A stretch of 64,000 bases of DNA, taken from contig WHVD01000010.1 in assembly GCA_015178975.1 (NCBI GenBank), forward strand, positions 124,001-188,000, given 5' to 3'. This document shows positions 44,330 to 53,989 of the stretch, piece after piece. Source of the DNA: Hysterangium stoloniferum. Lineage: Eukaryota; Basidiomycota; Agaricomycetes; Hysterangiales; Hysterangiaceae. Made by a program: the position numbers and the translations under genes. Below the pieces are notes generated by a model. That model did not search any database. It worked only from the letters and a program-made list of their open reading frames with translations, and was not told where the DNA came from. Every line of letters begins with the position of its first letter. The first letter of the stretch is position 1.

Positions 44330-45320
44330 TTAGTGAGAAATGACCAGGAAGAACAAGTCAGACTTCACGTCGCATCACCCTCAGTTGCTAATCAGTATCG
44401 AGGAGGGATATGTGAAGAAATTCCTTTAGGGTTACTCAAAAGATCCTGTCTTCAAGAGCCTCTATCCCCTCAACACCCCTTCACCCAATGTGGTCTTTAC
44501 CCCCTCTCACTACTTTGTGGGAACAAATGGGCTTCTGTACTTTCGTGACTCAGACTGGAAAAGTTGAGTCTGCATGCCCAGTACTATGACCAACTCAATT
44601 TTAAAGTTGGTACACAATAGCCCTTTTGAAGGAGCACATGTGGGAGGTCAGCAGCTGTTCAAGTTAATGAAGGACCACTTCTTCTGGACAAGGATGCTGC
44701 AAGACTGTGTATCATACACATGTACTTGTGATATTTTCCAGAAGACCAAGGTTGATTGCACTGCTCATCAGGGGGCCCTCAGGCCTGCCGATATACCATT
44801 TAGGCCCTTTGAAGTGGTTTTGATGGACTTGGTCACCAGACTACCTGATTCAGGAAAGGATTTGTATTCCACGATCTTCATCACTGTAGATAAATTGACT
44901 TATTTCGACATCTCAATACCCACCTTCTTGAATTCTCTGCAGAAGGATTTGCATGAATATTCGTCAAAAAGGTAGCTAACCCCTTCGGACTGCCCTCTCA
45001 AATAATCTGTGATCAGGATAAGAGATGGACATGCAGGTTCTGGAGGGAAGTCTATGGTACCACCCTTTCCACTCATCATCCCCAGACAGATGGACAACCA
45101 GAGAATATGAATGCTACCATCAAACAGATGCTTCGAGCCTATTGTGCTTCTGCAAAGGACAGCTGGTCACGATGGATTGAAGTAGTAGTCCACATGTACA
45201 ATTCAACTGTCCACAGTTCCACAAACTATGCCCTGACTTTCCTGTTAATGGGATACCTTCCGAGAGGAATGTCTCAAGTTCTAGGAGGTGATGAACCCCT
45301 AGTGTGAAGAGTGGTGGAAG
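44330..45320 (+). pseudogene. Gypsy integrase, N-terminal and core
   Basis: HHCC finger piece FEGAHVGGQQLFKLMKDHFFW..CTCDIFQKTK (44625-44755), core with VVLMDLVTRLPDSGKDLYSTIFITVDKLTYF, then after a frameshift CDQDKRWTCRFW (second Asp) and HHPQTDGQPENMNATIKQML (catalytic Glu, 45070-45130), followed by WIEVVVHMYNSTVHSSTNYA. Frame ends at 45307. The C-terminal part continues after the foldback at about 53120. Confidence 0.85.
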
Positions 45321-45324
45321 TTCT

Positions 45325-45496
45325 AACCATTCTATATATGAAGAATATTGACCATTTAGGTACGACACAAGGATGTATTGACTATCTAAGTCTAATACAC
45401 TTGTGGTTACTGGGTAAAAAGTGTCTGAGTTCTAACTATTGCCACTAGAATACATAGGTCTGGCACATATGCGCCCACAAGAGTCAATGTACCAAA
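45325..45496. other. Unassigned sequence between integrase and foldback
   Basis: About 170 bp, together with 52989-53115 on the far side, does not match the integrase expected here. It may be part of an older insertion into the gypsy element that was itself the target of the foldback. No TSD found for it. Confidence 0.4.
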
Positions 45497-46249
45497 CACT
45501 GGAGGCATCCCAAGATTTTTGGAGTTGGAAAACCTTCAGAAAATCTTGTTATTTGGCCAAATTTTCTAAGTGTTTTGTGAATTGAAAAACTCTTTGAAAA
45601 TTCTGAGTTTTAGTAGGTTTTTCTGAGGCCAAAAATTGGATCTGAAAATTCTAAAAATTTGCATCAGGAAATTATGAGGAAATATTGTTGGAAATAACCT
45701 ATTCTTTATGGATTTTCTGAATAAGAAAACTTTTAGAAAACCCTGTATTTTATTAGGATTTTTCCACCTAACAAAATCCTATGAAAACTGTAATAATGTG
45801 CCTAGAGAAATCAATTGAAAACCACATATTTCTACTTAATTTTGCCCCTGAGGGAATTCAGTGAAAACTATGGTTTTCTGCCTGAAAAAATCTCAAGCCA
45901 AGACAAAGTTTTTTTAATGTTTTGTCAAGGGGAAAACCATGATGAAATTTACAATTTAATTATACATAAAATCATTGAATAATTATATATTTCAACAAAA
46001 TTTTCCTTGGTCACAAACACTATGGAAATTCAAAAAATCTGTTTGTGAAATCATGAAGAAATTGATGATTTTCCATGAGTTTCTTAGAGGTTTTTTAAGG
46101 TGAGAAACCCTGAACTGATGTTTTGCAATTCAGCATGATTCGCAAATATTCGAAAGGATACAGTGCGATTCAGTGTGATTTGCAAATATTTGAAAAGATA
46201 TAGTGTGATTCATTATAATTGGCAAGTGTTTGGGAATATTCAATGTGAT

Positions 46250-46690
46250 TTGCAAGTTTTCAGGAGGCTAGAGTGCGACTCTTTTAGACTTTTTGCGACT
46301 ATTCTAGACTCTTTGTGATTGTTTGTGACTGTTTGCAACTCTTTTGGACTTTTTGCACTCTTTTGGACTTTTTGTGACTCTTTTGGACTCTTTATGACTC
46401 TTATAGACTCGTTATGACTGTTATAGACTCTTTGTGACTCATGTAGACTCTTTGCGACTTTTTGTGACTCGTTTAGATTCTTTGTGACTCTTTTAGACTC
46501 TTGCAACTTTTTTAGACTCTTTGCAACTTATTCTTTGTGACTCTTTGAAAAGTTGCAAAGTTGCAAAGTGTCACATAAAGTCACAAAGTCGCACAAAGTC
46601 ACAGTGTCGCACAAAGTTGCAAAGTATCGCAAAAAGTCGTGTTGCAAAAAGTCGCAAAAGTGTCACAAATCATAGCACAGTGTCTTCACA
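46250..46690 (+). repeat. Minisatellite in left arm, 10/20-bp units
   Basis: Units of the type GACTCTTTGCGACTCTTTTA on the plus strand; from about 46545 the sense flips to GTTGCAAAGTGTCACAAAGTC. The mirror array is at 51800-52215. Confidence 0.85.
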
Positions 46691-46699
46691 CAATAATAA

Positions 46700-47275
46700 T
46701 CTATGTAAAAAGCCTCCAAAAGTTCTATTATCCTCTTTTCTCTATGACCACAAACAATGATACACTATACACACAGCACATGGACAAAGGGAGGAAAAAA
46801 ACGCATCACTATCAATTATATACATAATCTATGTTAAGAAGAAGCCACAGCAAACCTGATATACAGTAGGAGGTACACATCACATGTGAATTTGAAGCTG
46901 GGGGATGATGGCATGGAACAAGAAAATGGGGCTTGGGGCAGGCAGTATCCAAGATGGCAGCAGCGGCAGGGGGCAGGCTGGGGTGATGGTGGGTAGGTAC
47001 AGGTAGTTGAGTGTCGATACCAGTATCATCAAGCGCAGGATATAAACGAGACATTGGTTATATTAAGTAGAATATACTTTTTACTTGTATAAATCTTGAA
47101 AGCTGGCACAGTGCTGGCTGGGGTGGGGTGACAAGGCGGGGAGAGGTGCTGTGGGCGTGATGGTGTGATATAATATGCTGAGCAAGAAAAAGGGAATCCA
47201 ACTCCAAGTTTAGCTGGAGAGGATAGCAATAGAAGTGGGGGGGGGATAACCAAAGGGAGCCGGCCAGAGGAGACG
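46700..47275. other. Foldback arm: unique non-coding or weakly coding segment
   Basis: Matches 51200-51770 inverted. On the minus strand short frames occur, including one beginning MSRLYPALDDTGIDTQLPVPTHHHPSLPP (46812-47054), which is kept open in both arms (right copy 51430-51672). It could be a small exon or 3' untranslated sequence of the captured gene; not recognised. Confidence 0.4.
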
Positions 47276-47289
47276 ATGGTGAAACGTGA

Positions 47290-48330
47290 TCACTCATCCA
47301 TCCTATTCATATCTCCGTTTTCATCGTCCGCATACTGCTCCACAGACTGCCATGGTGCACATTTGTGGGGGACAGCGCAAGCGTGGTCCGCAGGCCCGAT
47401 GGGTGCTGGTACGACTGGCGCGTCGTCAACGTGTGCGGGTGATGTGAGCCAGTATACGACGTGTGGTGCGAGTCGCACGCCTCCCCGCGAGGAATGGCCT
47501 GGCCCCACCTCCGCGCTCGATCTGCCCCCCGCCGTACCGCTCGAGCTGGTTGTGGTGGTGCTCGGCGAGCCCCCAGGGCCCTGTGGGAAAAACGGCACCG
47601 TCAGCATCCCAAGCCCCAGCGTGCCACCCCCACCCCCTCCGCCGCTGCCGCCCCTACTCGCGTTCCCTGCACCACTGCCGCTCCCGCTGAGGCTGCCGTA
47701 TCTGCTCCCACCATTCCCCACGGCGCCGCTACCAAGCCCAGGCGGGAAGCCCCCAAAGTCCACGCTTGAGCCGGTCTCGTCGGACCAGTTCTGCATGTGG
47801 AACGGGGGTGCGCGCCGCCGTGCGCGATCGGGTGCAGTGGCGCGAGGTGCAGTGTAGGGCCCGTTCCCGTGTCTGTGTCCATCGCCGCCACCGCCACCAT
47901 GCCAATGTCCCTGTCCATGGTCGTGCGGCCCATACCGGTATCCTTGCGGCCCGTGGCGGTTGCCGCCGTGCATGTGCCCCAGCTTGGGGAAGGCGGGGTG
48001 CCATGTCACGGCCAGGGGGAAGTGGTCGTCGGGGTCCGCGTGGACGGCGGGTCCGTTCAGGGCGGGCACGGCATCAGCGTAGTGGCTGCTGCTGGAGTAG
48101 TAGGCCGTGGCGAGCCCGTAGGGGAGGCGGTAGGGTGCACCGTTGACGGGGGAGACGCTGCCGTACTCATCAGTGGGGAAGTCGTGCAGCGAGATGGAGG
48201 TGTCGTAGGGCGAGGCATCAGTGCGGCGCTTCTTGCAGCTGTTGTTGGAGCGGGGGTGGTAGATGTATCGGGGTACTTGGAGTTGAAGTTTTCCTTCAAC
48301 TTTTTTGGCTTGGTCGAGCTGCTTGCGACA
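47290..48330 (-). pseudogene. Captured HMG-box transcription factor fragment, left copy
   Basis: Minus strand from 48330. One frame starts KPKKLKENFNSKYPD, and after a one-base shift IYHPRSNNSCKKRRTDASPYD follows; together this is the third helix and basic tail of an HMG box (K..Y.DY.YRPR...KRR pattern). The frame then runs open to a stop at 47290: DEYGSVSPVNGAPYRLPYGLATAYYSSSSHYADAVPALNGP, DDHFPLAVTWHPAFPKLG, a His/Gly-rich stretch, Gly/Ser repeats and the end NGDMNRMDE. The DNA-binding helices 1 and 2 are missing. GC content is far above the flanks, so it looks like host coding DNA picked up by the element. HMG assignment is inference from the short box end. Confidence 0.6.
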
Positions 48331-48335
48331 CTGCA

Positions 48336-49165
48336 CAAAGTCACAAAGTGTCACACAAAGTCTCAAAGTGTCACAAAAAGTCACACAAAGTCGCAAAGTG
48401 TCACACAAAGTCGCAAAGTGTCACAAAAAGTCGCAAAGTATCACAAAAAGTCGCAAAGTCCCACAAAGTCACATCGCAAAGTCGCAAAAAGTCGCAAAAA
48501 GTTCAAACAGTCACAGAGTCACACAAAGTCTCAAAGTCACACAAAGTCACAAAGTGTCACACAAAGTCGCAAAGTGTCACAAAAAGTCGCAAAGTCCCAC
48601 AAAGTCACAAAAAGTCACACAGTCGCAAAGTCGCAAAAAGTCGCAAAAAGTTCAAACAGTCACAGAGTCACACAAAGTCGCAAAGTGTCGCACAAAGTTG
48701 CAAAGTGTCACACAAAGTCACAAAGTCACAAAAAGTCGCAAAAAGTTCAAACAGTCACAGAGTCACACAAAGTCTCAAAGTGTCACAAAAAGTCGCACAA
48801 AGTCGCAAAGTGTCGCACAAAGTCACAAAGTGTCACAAAAAGTTGCAAAGTCCCACATAGTCACAAAAAGTCACACAAAGTCGCAAAGTCGCAAAAAGTC
48901 GCACAAAGTCACAGAGTCGCAAAGTGTCACACAAAGTCGCAAAGTACAAAATGTCCCACAAAATGTCACACAAAGTCGCAAAGTCGCAAAAAGTCACAAA
49001 AAGTCGCAAAGTGTCACACAAAGTCTCAAAGTGTCACAAAAAGTCGCACAAAGTCGCAGTGTCACACAAAGTCGCAAAGTACAAAAAGTCGCAAAGTCCC
49101 ACAAAATGTCACACAAAGTTGCAAAGTTGCAAAAAGTTGCAAAAAGTCGCAAACCGTAAAATCAT
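48336..49165 (+). repeat. Central minisatellite, block 1
   Basis: About 830 bp of ~10-bp units alternating GTCACACAAA and GTCGCAAAGT with minor variants (GTCCCACAAA, GTTCAAACAG). The units lack stop codons in all three plus frames, producing long artificial frames rich in K, S, V, H and T. Confidence 0.95.
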
Positions 49166-49526
49166 ACCTGCCAGTGGAGTACTCTAGCTCCCCATGTTCA
49201 TCAGAGTCCATCTCAGAGAGCCAGCTTTCACAGTAGAAATTTTTCACCAGTTTTTTGACTGGGGAACTATCACTTGGTGATACTGGGGTTTTAGTGTCGA
49301 GTGCCACATGATCCCTAGCCTGCCAGGATTAGTTTGGCACTCAATGTCCAGCTGAGTGTATATAGGACTCTCACACCTTTTCTCCCTGTACGACAATGTT
49401 GTTGCTTCCTCTGTGCATAGTATTTTGTCATAGTTTCGGGTTGCACAAAACGAGAGCTGTAAATGCATCATGAATGCCTGCCCTCCCAAGCAGCGAGTCT
49501 TCCCACACACATGTGGAGAGCTAACA
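49165..49526 (-). other. Unique spacer at the foldback centre with an exon-like stretch
   Basis: The only part of the element interior not repeated in the other arm. On the minus strand 49290-49166 encodes TKTPVSPSDSSPVKKLVKNFYCESWLSEMDSDEHGELEYSTG and ends at GTATGA, a good fungal donor; further upstream 49310-49500 is also open (CLGGQAFMMHLQLSFCATRNY...). Could be an exon of the element's own or a captured gene whose intron is the minisatellite. No family recognised. Confidence 0.4.
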
Positions 49527-49880
49527 TGCGACTTTTTGTGACACTTTGCGACTTTGTGTGACACTTTGCGACTCTGTGACTTTTTGCGACTTTTTGCGAT
49601 TTGCGACTTTGTGTGACATTTTGTGACTTTGTGGGACTTTGCGACTTTTTGTGACACTTTGCGACTTTGTGTGACACTTTGTGCGACTTTTTGTGACTCT
49701 GCGACTTGTGCGACTTTTTGTGCGACTTTTTGTGACACTCTGCGACTTTGTGTGACACTTTGTGACTTTGTGACAGTGTGTTACAGAGTGTCACACAAAG
49801 TCGCAGAGTGTCACACAACGTCGCAAAGTGTCGCAAACAGTGCACAGTGTCACAAACACAAAAAGTCGCATAGTGTCACA
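49527..49880 (-). repeat. Central minisatellite, block 2
   Basis: 49527-49775 has the same ~10-bp units in opposite sense (ACTTTGCGACTTTGTGTGAC); 49785-49880 flips back to the GTCACACAAAGTCGC sense. The two flips make the centre itself partly palindromic. Confidence 0.9.
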
Positions 49881-49904
49881 AAGTTGCAAAGTGTCGCAAG
49901 CAGC

Positions 49905-51195
49905 TCGACCAAGCCAAAAAAGTTGAAGGAAAACTTCCACTCCAAGTACCCCGATACATCTACCGCCCCCGCCCCAACAACAGCTGCAAGACGCGCCGCA
50001 CCGATGCCTCGCCCTACGACACCTCCATCTCGCCGCACGACTTCCCCGCCGATGAGTACGGCAGCGTCTCCGTCGACGGCGCACCCTACCGCCTCCCCTA
50101 CGGGCTCGCCACGGCCTACTACTCCAGCAGCAGCCACTACGCTGATGCCGTGCCCGCGCTGAACGGACCCGCCGTCCACACCCCGACGACCACTTCCCCC
50201 CCGCCGCGACATGGCACCCCGCCTTCCCCAAGCTGGGGCACACGCGCGGCGGCCACCGGCCCCACGGGCCGCAAGGACACGGGTATGGGCCGCACGACCA
50301 TGGACAGGGACATGGGCACGGGCACGGGCCGCACGGCGGCGGCGGTGATGGACACGGACACGGGAACGGGCCCTACGACACGCTGCACCCCGCGCCGCTG
50401 CACGCGATCGCGCACGGCGGCGCGCACCCCCGTGCCACGCGCAGAACTGGTCCGACGAGACCGGCTCGAGCGCGGACTTTGGGGGCTTCCCGCCTGGGCT
50501 TGGTAGCGGCGCCGCGGGGAACGGCGGGAGCGGATACGGCAGCCTCAGCGGGAGCGGCAGTGGTGCGGGGAACGCGAGTAGGGCGGCAGCGGCGGAGGGG
50601 GTGGGGGCGGCACGCTGGGGCTTGGGACGCTGACGGCGCCGTTTTTCCCGCAGGGCCCTCGGGGCTCGCCGAGCACCACCACGACCAGCTCGAGCGGTGC
50701 GGCGGGGGGCGGATCCGGCGCGGAGGTGGGGCCGGGCCATTTCTCGCGGGGAGGCGTGCGACTCGCACCACACGTCGTATACTGGCTCGCATCACCCGCA
50801 CACGTCGACGACGCGCCAGTCGTACGGGGAACGCGAGTAGGGGCGGCAGCGGCGGAGGCGGCACGCTGGGGCTTGGGACGCTGACGGAGCCGTTTTTCCC
50901 GCAGGGCCCTGGGGGCTCGCCGAGCACCACCACGACCAGCTCGAGCAGTGCGGCGGGGGGCGGATCCGGCGCGGAGGTAGGGCCGGGCCATTTCTCGCGG
51001 GGAGGCGTGCGACTCGCACCACACGTCGTATACTGGCTCGCATCACCCGCACACGGCGACGACGCGCCAGTCGTACCAGCACCCGTCGGGCCTGCGGACC
51101 ACGCTTGCGCTGTCCCCCGCAAATGTGCACCATGGCAGTCTGTGGAGCAGTATGCGGACGATGAAAACGGAGATATGAATAGGATGGATGAGTGA
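49905..51195 (+). pseudogene. Captured HMG-box transcription factor fragment, right copy
   Basis: Plus strand. Begins with KPKKLKENFHSKYPD, then in the shifted frame IYRPRPNNSCKTRRTDASPYD, YGSVSVDGAPYRLPYGLATAYYSSSSHYADAVPALNGP. The frame then breaks again near 50180 and 50560. A 259-bp block coding the PFFPQGPGGSPSTTTTSS region is duplicated. Ends with the same NGDMNRMDE and stop at 51195. The first frameshift is shared with the left copy. Confidence 0.6.
50567..51084 (+). repeat. 259-bp tandem duplication, right arm only
   Basis: GGGGAACGCGAGTAG starts at 50567 and again at 50826; the second copy carries small indels in the Gly-codon run. The left arm has a single copy (about 47395-47655). 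Confidence 0.88.
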
Positions 51196-51799
51196 TCACG
51201 TTTCACCATCGTCTCCTCTGGCCGGCTCCCTTTGGTTATCCCCCCCCACTTCTATTGCTATCCTCTCCAGCTAGACTTGGAGTTGGATTCCCTTTTTCTT
51301 GCTCAGCATATTATATCACACCATCATGCCCACACCACCTCTCCCCGCCTTGTCACCCCGCCCCGGCCAGCACTGCGCCAGCTTTCAAGATTTATTCAAG
51401 TAAAAAGTATATTCTACTTAATATAACCAATGTCTCGTTTATATCCTGCGCCTGATGATACTGGTATCGACACTCAACTACCTGTACCTACCCACCATCA
51501 CCCCAGCCTGCCCCCTGCCGCTGCCGCCATCTTGGATACTGCCTGCCCCAAGCCTCATTTTCTTGTTCCATGCCATCATCCCCCAGCTTCAAATTCACAT
51601 GTGATGTGTACCTCCTACTGTATATCAGGTTTGCTGTGGCTTCTTCTTAACATAGATTATGTATATAATTGATAGTGATGCGTTTTTTTCCTCCCTTTGT
51701 CCATGTGCTGTGTGTATAGTGTATCATTGTTTGTGGTCATAGAGAAAAGAGTATAATAGAAATTTTGGAGGCTTTTTACATAGATTATTATTGTGTGAA

Positions 51800-52215
51800 G
51801 ACACTGCTATGATTTGTGACACTTTTGTGACTTTTTGCAACACGACTTTTTGCGATACTTTGCGACTTTGTGCGACACTTTGAGACTTTGTGTGACTTTG
51901 TGACTTTATGTGACACTTTGCAACTTTGCAACTTTTCAAAGAGTCACAAAGAGTAAGTCGCAAAGAGTCTAAAAAAGTCGCAAAGAGTCTAAAAGAGTCG
52001 CAAAGAGTCTAAAAGAGTCACAAAGAATCTAAATGAGTCCCAAAAAGTCGCAAAGAGTCTACATGTGTCACAAACAGTCTATAACAGTCACAAAGAGTCT
52101 AAAAGAGTCACAAAAAGTCCAAAAGAGTGCAAAAAGTCCAAAAGAGTTGCAAACAGTCACAAACAATCACAAAGAGTCTAGAATAGTCGCAAAAAGTCTA
52201 AAAGAGTCGCACTCT
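51800..52215 (-). repeat. Minisatellite in right arm, 20-bp units
   Basis: Units GTCGCAAAGAGTCTAAAAGA repeat regularly around 51956-52020; mirror of 46250-46690. Confidence 0.85.
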
Positions 52216-53119
52216 AGCCTCCTGAAAACTTGCAAATCACATTGAATATTCCCAAACACTTGCCAATTATAATGAATCACACTATATCTTTTCAAATATT
52301 TGCAAATCACACTGAATCGCACTGTATCCTTTCGAATATTTGCGAATCATGCTGAATTGCAAAACATCAGTTCAGGGTTTCTCACCTTAAAAAACCTCTA
52401 AGAAACTCATGGAAAATCATCAATTTCTTCATGATTTCACAAACAGATTTTTTGAATTTCCATAGTGTTTGTGACCAAGGAAAATTTTGTTGAAATATAT
52501 AATTATTCAATGATTTTATGTATAATTAAATTGTAAATTTCATCATGGTTTTCCCCTTGACAAAACATTAAAAAAACTTTGTCTTGGCTTGAGATTTTTT
52601 CAGGCAGAAAACCATAGTTTTCACTGAATTCCCTCAGGGGCAAAATTAAGTAGAAATATGTGGTTTTCAATTGATTTCTCTAGGCACATTATTACAGTTT
52701 TCATAGGATTTTGTTAGGTGGAAAAATCCTAATAAAATACAGGGTTTTCTAAAAGTTTTCTTATTCAGAAAATCCATAAAGAATAGGTTATTTCCAACAA
52801 TATTTCCTCATAATTTCCTGATGCAAATTTTTAGAATTTTCAGATCCAATTTTTGGCCTCAGAAAAACCTACTAAAACTCAGAATTTTCAAAGAGTTTTT
52901 CAATTCACAAAACACTTAGAAAATTTGGCCAAATAACAAGATTTTCTGAAGGTTTTCCAACTCCAAAAATCTTGGGGTGCCTCCAGTGAAATGCATAGGT
53001 CGTTGAACTAAATATATGCATATAATAAAATAGAGAGAAAATAGAAATAATAATGGAAATATAGTATGGGCTCATCCAGACTATATTTTGGAGTATATTT
53101 CGCAATACCTCTCACACCT

Positions 53120-53705
53120 AGTCCCTAGAGAACTGTCAGACAGTCATATGGCAGATCAGTGGCTTATCGAGCTGGAGAATCACCAGCAGATGGAGTAAGA
53201 CTCAATAGCTCGAGCCTAAGAGATACAGGCACAAGCTTATAACAAGAAGCGAAGGCCTGTGGAAGAAATCTCTGAGGGAGATCTAGTATTGGTGAACCCT
53301 CACTCCCTCAAACTGGTGGAAGTCAAGGGAACTTGGAATTAATTAGTACAAAGATGGATTGGACCGTTTGAGGTCTTGGAGAAACTGAATCCTCAAGTAT
53401 TCTGGCTTTAGATTCCCCCAGAGTATGAGATGCATCTGGTCATCAACCGGGACCACTTATGGAAATATCAACCCTCCCCCTCTGACCAGTCCATGACCCC
53501 AACTCGAGAACCTTAGAGAGTTGAAGTCAAACCATGAGGAATATGAGGTTGAAGCTATTGTTGGACACTGAAAGCAACGAAATCACCTGCTCTTTAGGGT
53601 GCATTGGAAAGGTTACAGACCTGAAGAGGACTCTTGGTTGAATAGCACAAACCTCAGAAATGCTCCAGCACTTTTGAGAGCGTACAAGGCATTGTTCAAA
53701 ATTTA
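53120..53705 (+). pseudogene. Gypsy integrase C-terminus and chromodomain
   Basis: Encodes LIELENHQQME, IQAQAYNKKRRPVEEISEGDLVLVNPHSL, KLVEVKGTWN, WIGPFEVLEKLNPQVFWL (GPF/Y module), HLVINRDHLWKY, then the chromodomain YEVEAIVGH..RNHLLFRVHWKGYRPEEDSWL, ending in a stop at about 53704. Several in-frame stops. It is the missing C-terminal part of the integrase at 44330-45320. Confidence 0.85.
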
Positions 53706-53989
53706 ACAGAATATATGCAGCCTAAGGACTGTAAATTTAATCCTTTTCTTCTTTCTTTTCACCACTTTACACTTCAAGCCTTCTATCACTCTGCAAGCCA
53801 TCTTATGAATCACCTATTTGCCTTTTCTTTCTCCTTCTAGTCAGTTGGGGCAACTCCTCCCTGGCAGTGGAATCACCTACCCAATACTTGGTCACAATTA
53901 ATGAATCTCATTTCATCTTTCAACCGAGCGGAGTGTCAACTCAATATAAAAAAGACATGTAAATTCACATAAATTTTCTTTATCTTTCT

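Larger units (their letters stand above)
45497..48333 (+). repeat. Foldback left arm
   Basis: Order outward to inward: AT-rich 45497-46245 with repeated TTTTCTGA/GAAAACC runs; 20-bp minisatellite 46250-46690; unique 46700-47270; GC-rich captured gene piece 47290-48330. Mirrors 49879-52988. Confidence 0.92.
49879..52988 (-). repeat. Foldback right arm
   Basis: Inverted copy of 45497-48333. About 270 bp longer, mainly because of a 259-bp tandem duplication at 50567-51084. Many single-base differences from the left arm, so it is not an assembly mirror. Confidence 0.92.
45494..52991. mobile_element. 7.5-kb foldback-type element with captured HMG-box gene pieces
   Basis: Element 45497-52988. Ends CACTGGAGGCAYCCCAAG, inverted exactly at the right end, flanked on both sides by AAA (45494-45496, 52989-52991), compatible with a 3-bp duplication. 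Arms 45497-48333 and 49879-52988 are long, highly similar inverted repeats. Between them lie ~1.5 kb of minisatellite and a 360-bp unique spacer. No transposase was found. CACTG ends and a 3-bp duplication would suit the CACTA (CMC) superfamily, and the tandem-repeat-filled long arms resemble Drosophila Foldback elements; both comparisons are inference. Inserted in the gypsy element near the integrase C-terminus. Confidence 0.85.

Noticed and set aside
47797-49236. Long plus-strand frames of 479 and 284 codons (47797-49236, 48305-49159)
   Set aside because: They arise because the 10-bp minisatellite units have no stop codons in any frame; the product is a monotonous K/S/H/V/T string and the upstream part is antisense to the GC-rich HMG-like piece.
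49850-51209. Overlapping long frames on both strands at 49850-50773, 50373-51209 and 50479-51195 (and 47276-47857 in the left arm)
   Set aside because: GC-rich Gly/Pro/Arg shadow frames of the captured gene; only the frame ending NGDMNRMDE is consistent between the arms.
45497-52988. Assembly artefact (collapsed or mirrored contig) as explanation of the palindrome
   Set aside because: Arms differ by many substitutions and by a 259-bp duplication, the centre is not symmetric, and the ends have a matching AAA flank. Long reads would still be the decisive test.
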